Source of the DNA: Hyphomicrobiales bacterium
GTDB taxonomy: Bacteria > Pseudomonadota > Alphaproteobacteria > Rhizobiales > Rhizobiaceae
Length of the DNA stretch: 35,615 bases
NCBI GenBank assembly: GCA_011087745.1
Contig: JAALLB010000001.1
Location: 1 to 35,615, forward strand
Direction of reading: 5' to 3'
Shown: piece after piece, positions 15,227 through 24,498 of the stretch
Layout of the letters: every line of letters starts with the position of its first letter
How positions within the stretch are numbered: position 1 is the stretch's first letter
Program-made: the position numbers and the translations under genes
Notes under the pieces: generated by a model
Databases searched by the model: none
The model's input: only the letters and a program-made list of their open reading frames with translations
Told to the model about the DNA's origin: nothing

Positions 15227-16531
15227 ATGAAATCCGACGCACTCATTAACAAGTTGTCCGAAATTCATCCGAAGGGTTTTGACCTTTCGCTTGATAGAAT
15301 TTCCGCGCTTCTAGAAAAGCTTGGTCGTCCACAAGACAAACTCCCACCCGTCATTCATGTTGCAGGAACCAATGGTAAAGGCTCAACGCTCGCGTTTACA
15401 AGAGCAATTCTGGAAGCTCAGGGTTATAAAGTTCATGTGCATACTTCACCTCATTTGGTGAACTGGCATGAGCGTTATCGCTTGGCGGGAACTTTGGTCA
15501 GCGATGATACCTTGGCTGATGCGATCAAGCGCGTTGCCGATGCCAATGACAATCAACCAATAACGGTATTCGAGCTTTTATGCGCTGTGATGTTTGTTTT
15601 GTTTAGCGAACATGAAGCTGATTTTGCCTTGGTGGAAGTAGGTCTTGGTGGCCGCTTTGACGCAACCAACGTAATAGAAAATCCCTTGGTTTGTGCAATC
15701 ACACCCGTTGCACTGGATCATCAGGCTTTTCTGGGGGACACGATCTCTGCCATCGCATTTGAAAAGGCCGGCATTATCAAAAGACGTGTGCCAGTAGCAG
15801 TCGGCATTCAACAAGATGAAGCTTTGGAAACCATAGAAAAAGTTGCAAGAAAAAATGCAGCACCTGCTCAAATTTCCGGGCAGGGTTTTGATTCTTATCG
15901 CGACGCGACGGGCTTTGTGTTTCAAGACGAAGACGGGTTACTGGATTTGCCCTTGCCCAAATTGGCGGGCGAACATCAACTTGAAAACGCAGCACTTGCT
16001 ATTGCAGCAATTAGATCTGCGAACATTGAAGTGTCATCCGAAGCATTTGCAAAAGGTATGCGGAATGTAACCTGGCCAGGGCGATTGGAAAAATTGCCCT
16101 GTGGAAAGATAACAAAGCAGCTTTTGGATCATTCAGACATTTGGATTGATGGTGGGCATAACCCATCAGCAGGAGAAGCCATTGCTGCCGAGTTGGTTCG
16201 GCAGGATGCAATGACAAGTCGCAAAACACTGCTGGTTTGCGGAATGATCAATACCAAAGAACCTTTTGGCTACTTCAAGCCTTATGAAGCCCTGGATGCT
16301 GAAGTCTTTGCGATACCGGTGGCAATGAGCGAAGCCAGCATAGCGCCTGAGACATTGGTAGAGGTTGCCCAAAGTGCTGGTTTAACCACTCAATGCTTTG
16401 TTTCCTTGCAAGCGGCAATTTGCGAGGTTAGCAAGCGCTTAAAGCAAACCCCTGACATGCGCATATTGTTTTGTGGGTCGCTTTATATGGTGGGTGAGGT
16501 GCTCGAGTTAAACGAAACGCCTCCGAAATAA
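15227..16531 (+). CDS. folC: Bifunctional folylpolyglutamate/dihydrofolate synthase
   Basis: FolC adds glutamate to dihydropteroate and to folates, in a Mur-ligase-like ATP-dependent reaction. From ATG 15227 the protein has 434 residues. It shows the P-loop HVAGTNGKGST (about 45-54), the SPHLVNWHERYRL segment, ALVEVGLGGRFDATNV (magnesium-binding region), ITPVALDHQAFLGDTI and the C-terminal glutamate-ligase domain with WPGRLEKLP and WIDGGHNPSAGEA. The open frame extends upstream to 15164 but that part overlaps accD in another frame and has no homology. No clear ribosome binding site precedes 15227, so coupling to accD translation is likely. It is convergent with trxA. Confidence 0.95.
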   Translation: MKSDALINKLSEIHPKGFDLSLDRISALLEKLGRPQDKLPPVIHVAGTNGKGSTLAFTRAILEAQGYKVHVHTSPHLVNWHERYRLAGTLVSDDTLADAIKRVADANDNQPITVFELLCAVMFVLFSEHEADFALVEVGLGGRFDATNVIENPLVCAITPVALDHQAFLGDTISAIAFEKAGIIKRRVPVAVGIQQDEALETIEKVARKNAAPAQISGQGFDSYRDATGFVFQDEDGLLDLPLPKLAGEHQLENAALAIAAIRSANIEVSSEAFAKGMRNVTWPGRLEKLPCGKITKQLLDHSDIWIDGGHNPSAGEAIAAELVRQDAMTSRKTLLVCGMINTKEPFGYFKPYEALDAEVFAIPVAMSEASIAPETLVEVAQSAGLTTQCFVSLQAAICEVSKRLKQTPDMRILFCGSLYMVGEVLELNETPPK

Positions 16532-16541
16532 AGTTAAAAAC

Positions 16542-16566
16542 AAAAAACCCGGCTGTTTCCAGCCAG
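16542..16566 (-). terminator. Intrinsic terminator of trxA
   Basis: On the minus strand CTGGCTG and CAGCCGG pair as a 7-bp stem (one G-U pair) around a GAAA tetraloop, followed after one base by six T residues (plus-strand 16542-16547). It ends the trxA transcript in the gap before the convergent folC. The plus-strand side lacks a T-run, so it should work one way only. Confidence 0.8.
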
Positions 16567-16591
16567 CTTAACATTAAAAATTCGAGTAGAC

Positions 16592-16912
16592 TTAAGAAGC
16601 GCCGTTGATCCACTCAACCAAAGCACTTTTTGGCTTGCCGCCAACTTGCATTGCAGCAGGCTCACCGTCTTTAAAGATTAGAAGTGTTGGGATCGAGCGA
16701 ACACCGTATTGAGCAGCCAAATCTGGATTTTCATCAATGTTGATTTTGGTAATTTTCACTTTGCCTTCCATCTCATCAGAGATCTCTTCAAGGCTTGGGC
16801 CAATTGCTTTACACGGGCCACACCATTCGGCCCAAAAATCAACTACCACTGGGATATCAGAACCTAAAACGTCTGATTGAAAGTTGTCTGCATCTATTTT
16901 TTGTGTAGCCAT
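16592..16912 (-). CDS. trxA: Thioredoxin
   Basis: Small cytoplasmic disulfide reductase of 106 residues. The active site WCGPC is at residues 30-34 in DFWAEWCGPCKAIGP, the cis-proline region is YGVRSIPTLLIFKDGEP, and the C-terminal helix is intact. The length and motif are those of thioredoxin 1. AAGGAAG upstream gives a good ribosome binding site. It is last in the minus-strand run addB-addA-trxA, 90 bases after addA, and is followed by a strong intrinsic terminator. Confidence 0.97.
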   Translation of the reverse strand: MATQKIDADNFQSDVLGSDIPVVVDFWAEWCGPCKAIGPSLEEISDEMEGKVKITKINIDENPDLAAQYGVRSIPTLLIFKDGEPAAMQVGGKPKSALVEWINGAS

Positions 16913-17002
16913 GATAAGCTTCCTTATTATTTTTCGAATCTAAACCGACTCGATTGAACTTGAACTTAACGTAAGAACGCGGGCAGCTAACGTCAAGATG
17001 TC

Positions 17003-20000
17003 TTAGCTGTTCTTGATTGCGTCCAGCGCCCTATTCAGTGATTCATCTGGGATAACCATCAATTCAGGCGTCTGCGTCCATAATAACGCAGATATTATTT
17101 CTTTTGTCTTATAAATTCGGGCAACCAAATCACGATAAAGTGCTAGCTGCGTGATGTATTCATCTGGCGTATCGGCGATAGAATTTGGAACAGATCGGTT
17201 GGTTTTGTAATCCAAAATCGTTACGCGATCATCCGAGATGATAAGCCTGTCTATTTGGCCGGTTACCAACATGCTTCCGGATTTAACATCAAGACGCCCT
17301 GCAAGAGAAACCTCAGCCCGGGCTTCGCCTTCAAATAGGCCTTTAAAATGATCATCTGACAAAATACCAAAGATATTGTTGAGAATTTCAGCCCGCTGAT
17401 CAGGCGATAAATTCGAGCAGGTTTTATCCAGATAGTCGGTTGCAAGCGGCAATCGATTTTCTGGTAAAATGTCCGGTAAAACTTCAAACAATTTGTGAGT
17501 GGCATTACCGCGTTGAATGGCAAATGAATTGGTTTCTGCAGTTGCCCCAAATTTCAGGGTTTCGTTTGTTAAACTATCCCTATCAATCAAGGCAAAAGCA
17601 CCGGAAGGTGTAAGGGGCCTAGGAAGCGGCGCATCAGCTCTTGCGGGTTTGTTCAGCCACTCCGGTATAGATTTCAGATCAGTAGCAAGTGGCAACTTCT
17701 GGTCGCTAGGTTTGGCAGATACAGCAGGCTGCGCTTTTGATATCCAATGTAAAGCAGTTAACTCTCCGGCATCATTCTTGATTTTAGTAGCAGTTTCAAC
17801 AAGCGAATTTTCAACCATCTGATGCCAATAAGGATGGTTGGGCTCACGGGTTCCCCGATACCCGCAAACGACCAATCGGTCCGCAGCCCGCGTCATGCCA
17901 ACATATAATAAACGACGGTACTCCGCCTCCGCGGCTTCTCCAATCAGAGCAGTACTTGATCGGATTGCTTCAACGTGTTGCTCTTTGCTGGTAAGCCACA
18001 GATATCCATTTTTGTTCTGATCATTGTCAATTTCAAGAATTTCTGGTCTGTGTTTTTCTGTCCAGGCAGCACCACAATGATCAACCAGAAAGACGACCCG
18101 TGCCTCAAGTCCTTTTGAGGAATGAACCGTAAGAATGCGAACCTCATCGCGCTCGAGTTCTACTTCGCGTTTGATTACGGGTTCTGCTTTCGTGAGCTCG
18201 GTTATGAAAGTCTCGAGGCCACCAGAACGGTCATTGGTGAAGTTAAGTGCTTCATCCAAAAATGAATCCAGAACGTCTTCCGCTTCCAATCCAAGGCGGT
18301 TCAGGATTTTCTTTCGACCTTCCATTTTGCCGAGCAGGTTCGCGTAAAAATCAAAAACACTTGAAGTGCGCCCAACCTCAAATATTTTCTCCAGGCGTTC
18401 TATAATTAGGGATGCAATGTTAGATTTTGGATGAGTTTCAATCTGTGAGATGGCAACGATCTGATCATAGAGACTCATATCTCCGCGCCCATGTGCAAAC
18501 TCAAACAGAGTGTCTTCATCAATATTGAAGAACACGCCCTTAAGTACGCAAGCAAGAGAAAGATCGTCTTCTGGCAGCAGCGCAACTCGACCAATTGCCC
18601 GTAAATCTTCGATTGCCACGTGATCGGTGAGAGTGAGACGGTCAGCACCCGCAATCGCAAGTCCCTTGTCCTTCATGGTACGCGTAAATGCAGTTAGAAA
18701 CCGATCCCGTTTTCGAACAAGCACCAGTATATCGCCAAACTTCAGTGGAACTTCCATGCCGGGCAGTGTTTGACCTACCCAGTCTTTAATGGAGTCAGCA
18801 ATTTTATTGGCCAGCAGAACAGCTGGATCATCAGCAGGTTTTTTATCAATCGCATCCAGCCAGCTATCAGTTTGCTCAACTTTTTCTTGAACGAAAACCG
18901 GCCAAACCTGGACTTGACCAGGGTGATTGCTTCTCACCGCATCATGTATCGGTTTTTCGCCAGATTGAGTTAGGCCATTCAGGTTTTCAGAGTGTGAAAA
19001 AACCTTATCAATCGCATGCAGAACGTCTTGCGTCGAGCGAAATGAAAACTCCAGCTGTCCTGCATGAAAAGATTTATCAGCTGTTAAGACACGTTTTTGC
19101 AGGCGGTTCTTTTGTCTATCAAATTCACTGGGCTCAGCACCCTGGAAAGAAAAAATTGACTGCTTCTCATCACCTACCACAAACACCGTACGATTTATGT
19201 TTGCTGCGGTGTCTCCGGAATGAAAATCTTCTGTAATCGCATTGATGATCTCCCACTGTTTGGGGCTGGTATCTTGAGCCTCATCAACCAGAAGATGATC
19301 AATTCCGCGATCTAGACGGTAGCGAATCCAGTCTTTGATCTCTGCCCTTGTCAAAAGATTGGCGCATTTTTCAATCTGGTCATCAAAATCAATAACACCG
19401 CGTTGGCGTTTCATATTCTCATAATGTTTCAGAACAGCTTCGCCAATTTTGAAAAGATGTCGCGAGTTTTTCAAAAGCTGGAGTGCGCTGATTTTTTCAA
19501 GTGCACCCAGAACGTGATCTGCGATTTCAAAAAGAGTTTCCACCACGTTTGGAATTGCATCTTTTACAAATTTGGTAGCGATGGTCTTTTCTGATTTAGT
19601 TTCATTCTTTGCTGTCAGAACAGCCTTGCGAATTATTTCAAATGTAAGTTCCGGCTGATTGTTTTCTGCAAGTACCTGTAAGGCATTTGCCAAATTCAAA
19701 TCGGTTTGCTTGTCACTGCCTGCTGCTTGAGTGGTAATGGCTGAAATACCCCTGCAATTGGCCAGGATATCTGTAATCGCACGGTTTTGGATATCCTCGA
19801 CCTGATCACCCTCAGTTACGCCGAGCTTTTCATAAAGCGACTGTAATGCTGTTTTGACATCACCCTTTGTCCAGTTTTGAAAATCCTGCCGCATTGCGAT
19901 GATTGCGTTAAGACCATTTTCAATGGTTGCATCGGTTGCAAAGGGAATTAGCGCTGCATAATGGTGAGCGGCTTCACTGTCTTCACCGCTCAGCGCTAGG

Positions 20001-20482
20001 GTTCTGGCCTGTGCCAATATATTGGATTGTTCAATTTCCTGCAGCGCCTCAAAGTGTCTGGGCACATTTGCTTCTAGTGGAAATTGATGTAGCAGCGATT
20101 CACAAAATGCATGGATCGTTTGAATTTTCAATCCACCGGGCGTGTCCAGAGCCAATGCAAAAAGTTGGCGCGCTCTTTTTCTGATTGAGGGAGTTGGACG
20201 CTCGTTTGATGTATTATGGATTTCATTATCCAGACGTGCATCATCCATCATTGTCCAATCAGCAAGGGTGCTAAACACGCGATTTTTCATGTTGGCAGCC
20301 GCAGCTTTTGTAAACGTCAGACACAAAATTTTGTCAGGTGGGTTACCTGCTAACATCAAGCGAATAACCCGCTGGGTTAGAACATGTGTTTTACCAGAAC
20401 CCGCATTTGCAGAAACCCAGGCGGAGTTTTCTGGGTTGGATGATGCATATTGTTGTTCGAGTGTGGAAGGAGGAATGTTCAT
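17003..20482 (-). CDS. addA: Double-strand break repair helicase-nuclease AddA
   Basis: AddA is the UvrD-like helicase and nuclease subunit of AddAB, the alphaproteobacterial counterpart of RecBCD that resects broken DNA for RecA. The 1159-residue protein shows superfamily 1 helicase motifs in order: Walker A SANAGSGKTHVL (about 24-35), LLVDEAQDTSPKQW, VVGDEKQSIFSFQGAEP, LEFSFRST, ILTVHSSKGLEARVVFLVD and RRLLYVGMTRAADRLVV. The C terminus has a RecB-type nuclease (GQIDRLIISDD, VTILDYKTN) with catalytic Asp and Asp-Tyr-Lys. Its ATG overlaps the addB stop by four bases (ATGA), indicating translational coupling. The length is typical. Confidence 0.97.
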   Translation of the reverse strand: MNIPPSTLEQQYASSNPENSAWVSANAGSGKTHVLTQRVIRLMLAGNPPDKILCLTFTKAAAANMKNRVFSTLADWTMMDDARLDNEIHNTSNERPTPSIRKRARQLFALALDTPGGLKIQTIHAFCESLLHQFPLEANVPRHFEALQEIEQSNILAQARTLALSGEDSEAAHHYAALIPFATDATIENGLNAIIAMRQDFQNWTKGDVKTALQSLYEKLGVTEGDQVEDIQNRAITDILANCRGISAITTQAAGSDKQTDLNLANALQVLAENNQPELTFEIIRKAVLTAKNETKSEKTIATKFVKDAIPNVVETLFEIADHVLGALEKISALQLLKNSRHLFKIGEAVLKHYENMKRQRGVIDFDDQIEKCANLLTRAEIKDWIRYRLDRGIDHLLVDEAQDTSPKQWEIINAITEDFHSGDTAANINRTVFVVGDEKQSIFSFQGAEPSEFDRQKNRLQKRVLTADKSFHAGQLEFSFRSTQDVLHAIDKVFSHSENLNGLTQSGEKPIHDAVRSNHPGQVQVWPVFVQEKVEQTDSWLDAIDKKPADDPAVLLANKIADSIKDWVGQTLPGMEVPLKFGDILVLVRKRDRFLTAFTRTMKDKGLAIAGADRLTLTDHVAIEDLRAIGRVALLPEDDLSLACVLKGVFFNIDEDTLFEFAHGRGDMSLYDQIVAISQIETHPKSNIASLIIERLEKIFEVGRTSSVFDFYANLLGKMEGRKKILNRLGLEAEDVLDSFLDEALNFTNDRSGGLETFITELTKAEPVIKREVELERDEVRILTVHSSKGLEARVVFLVDHCGAAWTEKHRPEILEIDNDQNKNGYLWLTSKEQHVEAIRSSTALIGEAAEAEYRRLLYVGMTRAADRLVVCGYRGTREPNHPYWHQMVENSLVETATKIKNDAGELTALHWISKAQPAVSAKPSDQKLPLATDLKSIPEWLNKPARADAPLPRPLTPSGAFALIDRDSLTNETLKFGATAETNSFAIQRGNATHKLFEVLPDILPENRLPLATDYLDKTCSNLSPDQRAEILNNIFGILSDDHFKGLFEGEARAEVSLAGRLDVKSGSMLVTGQIDRLIISDDRVTILDYKTNRSVPNSIADTPDEYITQLALYRDLVARIYKTKEIISALLWTQTPELMVIPDESLNRALDAIKNS

Positions 20483-23400
20483 GAAACATCTCCTTCATCA
20501 TCACCAAATGACCATTCACGGGTTCTGGCAAGATGGTCATAATCTCCGGAAATATCGCCATCTTTAAAAGGTGCGCGTCTGGATAAATATCCCTGCTCCA
20601 AATACTGATAACCTTTAATCAGCTTAACTAGTTCGGCTTCGGCATTATTGATGATGTCATCAAGGGTATAGTCTTTATTTGCAATCGATTGGGCTTTAAA
20701 TTCAGAACTGCGGCGCAGTCGCATGTAGGTCAAGTCCTCGATACCAACAGAGGTATCGATTTTGAAACCAGCATTCCTAGCAATCAGTCCTTCCAGAGCC
20801 AGTTGAGGTGAAAGCGTTTGGGCTTGTTTAATCGAGGGCCCAAGACCTGTTTTATAGTCAATGATATGAAGTGCCTGATCATCTGTCACATCAATGCGGT
20901 CAGCACGGGCGCGCAGATGAAAACTATCATTAACAAGTTTGATAGACCCTTCAATTTCACAAAGGGTTTCAGAAATTTTTTGCTTGAGATGGTATTTATC
21001 TTCCCACGCAATGTAAGCTTCGGCAATTTCTTGGAATCTCAATTGCCAGATATTTGAAATATCAACCGGTAAATTCTGTGCTTCAATATGTTCATTGGAA
21101 AGTGCTTTTAAATATTCCAGCCGTTCTGTTGGTGTCTTTGATGCGCTGACACCTTCAACATAGTCTTGCATAATAGCGTGATAGAGCGTCCCTTTTAACA
21201 TCGGGTCAGGATCCCGTTCCAATGGCTCAAGTGGCGTAAGCTTCAAAATACGTTTTGCATAAAGTGCATAGGGGTCTCGTATCCAGGTCTCAATATCCGT
21301 AACAGCCAGCGAAGATGGGCGTGACGCAACCGGCGGTTTTGGATTGGGTCTGTCAACACGTTTGCTTTCAAGGCTGCTCTTATCCAAAAAGTCTGCATAA
21401 TAAAGAAATTGATCACCTCTTTTACGCAGGGAATTAGCTTGTTCCTTGCCAATCAACGCTGTTAGTCGTTGGACCCAACGCGACGAAACGGTCGGTGATT
21501 TATCAACACGAGAAGAACGCGAAAGGAAGACTTCTTTTTTACCCATCAGTTGTTGAAAGTCGTGGGCAGAAAGGCCGGTTCTGCGTTCTGGAGAAGACAT
21601 GCCTAATTCCTGTCGCATCAAACGATTTAAAAATGCATCGTTGCGAGTAGTTTGTGGCCATGTTCCTTCATTTAAACCCGCAAGAATTACGCGGTCATGT
21701 TCGAGCAGACGTACTTCGAGCGGACCATAAATATGTAGTCTTGGGTGTGTATTACCCCGCGGTTTTGTAACAACGCTCTTCAAGATTGCATCAAAGGCAG
21801 ATGGAAAATCACTCGGTATCAGTTGGAAGAATTGATTATCCATTGAAAGTATATCTTCAAAAAGACGTTTAAGTTCTATGGCACCTTCACCGCCGAGAAT
21901 ACTTGAAGTGCCTTCCTGATCAACTGAAAGAGCTTCCGCAGCTCTGGCAACCTCCAAAAAGAATGTTTCAAGTGGGGTTTCATTTTCCAAATGTGCCAAT
22001 GCAAGGAGAGGCTGGAAGACGGTATCAAGGCGCGCTGCATATTCCGCCAAAGTTCCCCATTCCTCTTCGGTGATTGATTTAACTTGTGCTGATACATATT
22101 TAGCTTTGCTTAGTTGAATTTTCCTTCGGTCTACGAAAGCTGCAAACTTACTAGGAATGGCTCTATCAATCACACCTCGCAAGGCAACCAACTCGAAAAT
22201 TCGCGCAAGATTTTGCGCTTCTTTTTCATCATAGCCGACTAACGAAAGAGGATGCTTGAGCAAGGCGGTGAGAGCCGAATTTTGAAATGGCAAGAAACAG
22301 ATTTGTGAAATTTGCCTGATGAAAAGCGCTGCCTCTGAATTCTTAAGTGGCGAACCACCTGAATCATCGACGATAATGTTATAGCGTTGCAGTTCTGATG
22401 AAACGCGTCTGGCAAGATTCCGATCTGGCGTTACCAAGGCCGCAGTTTTGTGCGGGTCCGTTAAAACTTCTCGCATTGCAATTGCAATTGCCAGTGCTTC
22501 CTGTCTTTCATTCCCTGCTTCAATCAGTGATACCTTTGAAAGTGCCTCATTTATTTTTTCAGGCATAAAATTACCGCTGTCCGACAGCCAGTTCGACGTA
22601 AATGCAGAAGGCGCCAATGCAAGCCCCAATAATTCTTGGCAATATGATCCCAGTTCAGTTTTTTTACCCAGCTCTGTTACATTTTCACGATCAACGTTTA
22701 GGCTATCAAGCAGTTGGGCGAGACCAAATTGCGGATGGGTTTCCAGAGTTGCTTGCTCAACGCCCTTTGTTTCTGCTAACGCTTTCCACTCAATATCCGA
22801 AATGGATTTATCAAGATCTGGTAATACAACAGCGCCATTTTCAAGATTGGCAACCGCCTGTAATAACCGCCGGGTTGAAGCTACAGATCCAGTTGATCCT
22901 GCAACAATAACAGGCCCCTTGTTTTTCTTCGATAAGTAAAACTCGGTCCGCAGGTTCAATAATTTTGCAGCCCGCTCTGCAGGATCAAGCAAGCCTTTGG
23001 ATCGTAAATGCTCTGGCCAGATTTCCATAATGATGTTCAGGAAGGTTGTTGTAAGTTTCCACCATTCTGCATGATTGTCAGGGACAATATTGCGAACCGC
23101 AGACCAATCAATTTCTTCCTGCGTAATTTGGCTCAGTAAGATGCTCAAATCTTGTGCTAGTAAAATTGCATCTGCGCGTGAGGATGGAATAATGATGTCT
23201 TCATCTTTATAAATGCGTCTGGTTTCATCCTCCATGGCATCAACCCAATGCTGTACAAGAATCGCAAGTTGTAGCGTTCTCTCCAAAGGTTTGATCTCTT
23301 CACCGGGCTGCCCAAAGTGACTGGCATCCGCCGCAATGCCAAAATCCTCATCTCCAACATCACCAAGGGTTTTGATATCGGGAAGTAAGAGCGCTTCTTC

Positions 23401-23634
23401 TTCATAAACACTCATAAAAGCAGTTGAGAGCGCTCTGGCCGCACGTCTGTTGGGTACAAATATTGTTGCCGATGAAAGTAGCAATGGGCTTTCACGCGGA
23501 CGAAACCCTTTGATCAGTTCTCCGTCTAGAAGGCCTTGAACCAACACCTGTAGAAAGTCACATTCTGCAGGAATCGAATAGATGTTCGATAGTAGAGTTT
23601 TGCTTTTATTTGAACCGTCTGAAATTTCTGGCAC
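20479..23634 (-). CDS. addB: Double-strand break repair protein AddB
   Basis: AddB is the second subunit of AddAB; it contributes a nuclease domain and, in the alphaproteobacterial type, an inactivated helicase fold. The 1051-residue protein begins with a GTG codon at 23634. Visible parts: FVPNRRAARALSTAF near the N terminus, ILAGLNEGTWPQ and the RMRQELGM-like stretch in the middle, and a C-terminal PD-(D/E)XK nuclease with GTLYHAIMQDYVEG, RADRIDVTDDQALHIIDYKTG and SPQLALEGL. No complete Walker A was recognised at the N terminus, as expected for this branch. It starts 31 bases after the nucleotidyltransferase gene and overlaps addA. Confidence 0.95.
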   Translation of the reverse strand: MPEISDGSNKSKTLLSNIYSIPAECDFLQVLVQGLLDGELIKGFRPRESPLLLSSATIFVPNRRAARALSTAFMSVYEEEALLLPDIKTLGDVGDEDFGIAADASHFGQPGEEIKPLERTLQLAILVQHWVDAMEDETRRIYKDEDIIIPSSRADAILLAQDLSILLSQITQEEIDWSAVRNIVPDNHAEWWKLTTTFLNIIMEIWPEHLRSKGLLDPAERAAKLLNLRTEFYLSKKNKGPVIVAGSTGSVASTRRLLQAVANLENGAVVLPDLDKSISDIEWKALAETKGVEQATLETHPQFGLAQLLDSLNVDRENVTELGKKTELGSYCQELLGLALAPSAFTSNWLSDSGNFMPEKINEALSKVSLIEAGNERQEALAIAIAMREVLTDPHKTAALVTPDRNLARRVSSELQRYNIIVDDSGGSPLKNSEAALFIRQISQICFLPFQNSALTALLKHPLSLVGYDEKEAQNLARIFELVALRGVIDRAIPSKFAAFVDRRKIQLSKAKYVSAQVKSITEEEWGTLAEYAARLDTVFQPLLALAHLENETPLETFFLEVARAAEALSVDQEGTSSILGGEGAIELKRLFEDILSMDNQFFQLIPSDFPSAFDAILKSVVTKPRGNTHPRLHIYGPLEVRLLEHDRVILAGLNEGTWPQTTRNDAFLNRLMRQELGMSSPERRTGLSAHDFQQLMGKKEVFLSRSSRVDKSPTVSSRWVQRLTALIGKEQANSLRKRGDQFLYYADFLDKSSLESKRVDRPNPKPPVASRPSSLAVTDIETWIRDPYALYAKRILKLTPLEPLERDPDPMLKGTLYHAIMQDYVEGVSASKTPTERLEYLKALSNEHIEAQNLPVDISNIWQLRFQEIAEAYIAWEDKYHLKQKISETLCEIEGSIKLVNDSFHLRARADRIDVTDDQALHIIDYKTGLGPSIKQAQTLSPQLALEGLIARNAGFKIDTSVGIEDLTYMRLRRSSEFKAQSIANKDYTLDDIINNAEAELVKLIKGYQYLEQGYLSRRAPFKDGDISGDYDHLARTREWSFGDDEGDVS

Positions 23635-23665
23635 TCCGATTAAAGTGCCCGTCGCCTATAATGGA

Positions 23666-24421
23666 TTAAGCGGCACTTCTTGCAATTGCGTCTTCCGCTT
23701 CATGTATAGCATCGGGTGTTCCAACGTGCAACCAAAGACCTTCAAGACGTAGCCCGAATAACCGTTCTTGTTCAAGAGCTGCATCAAACTGTTTGTTCAA
23801 TGAAAAGGCGCCATTGGGAGCATCATTAAATACAATTGGATTAATGATGGCAGCTCCCGCATATGCGAAAGGTGCAATTTTCTTTTCACCGCGACGCTGA
23901 AGACGTCCGGTAGGGTCCATAATAAAATCACCTTTCGAGCCAAACCCGACAGCATTTGCCATGCCAGCCAACAACAGCATCATATCCATCTGGTCAGGAT
24001 TCCAAACTTCAGCCATTCTACTCAGGTTTGGACGATACCCTTCAACCCAAAATGAATCTGCATTAATGAGGAAAAATGGGTCTTCGCCCAATAGGGGTAA
24101 GGCATTTGCGATACCCCCGCCAGAATCCAGTAACTCATCTCGTTCATCCGAAATTGTGATGTGCAAGTCCCGCCGATTGGCAACGTAATTTTCAATTTGG
24201 TCAGCATGGTAATGAACATTGATAACGGCCTCTTCAATTCCAGAACGCACGAGCGCATCCAACCCATGATCAAGAAGCGTTTTGCCATAAACTTCAACAA
24301 GAGGTTTGGGAATCTTATCGGTAATGGGCCGCATTCTTTTGCCAAGTCCGGCAGCCAGAACCATTGCTTTCTTGGGTCCCAATCTGTGCGGTATATGCGC
24401 AACTATATTGGTTTTATGCAT
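23666..24421 (-). CDS. Nucleotidyltransferase, MurU-like (NDP-sugar pyrophosphorylase family)
   Basis: MurU-type enzymes transfer UMP to N-acetylmuramate 1-phosphate in the cell-wall recycling route that bypasses de novo UDP-MurNAc synthesis. The fold signature is at the N terminus, AMVLAAGLGKRMRPIT and KPLVEVYGKTLLDH, followed by VINVHYHADQIENYV, SDERDELLDSGGGIANAL and the metal-binding FLINADSFW. ATG 24421 is preferred to 24442 because AGGAG lies five bases before it; the product is then about 251 residues. It follows a gene whose second half resembles AmgK, the sugar kinase that supplies the MurU substrate. That pairing supports the MurU reading, but the exact substrate is inferred. Confidence 0.82.
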   Translation of the reverse strand: MHKTNIVAHIPHRLGPKKAMVLAAGLGKRMRPITDKIPKPLVEVYGKTLLDHGLDALVRSGIEEAVINVHYHADQIENYVANRRDLHITISDERDELLDSGGGIANALPLLGEDPFFLINADSFWVEGYRPNLSRMAEVWNPDQMDMMLLLAGMANAVGFGSKGDFIMDPTGRLQRRGEKKIAPFAYAGAAIINPIVFNDAPNGAFSLNKQFDAALEQERLFGLRLEGLWLHVGTPDAIHEAEDAIARSAA

Positions 24422-24498
24422 TTCAGCTCCTGTGCCGGTCATCCGTGTTCTCCGGCTTTTGATCTGTTTTTCCTACGCCACTTGATGCTTGTTTCTTG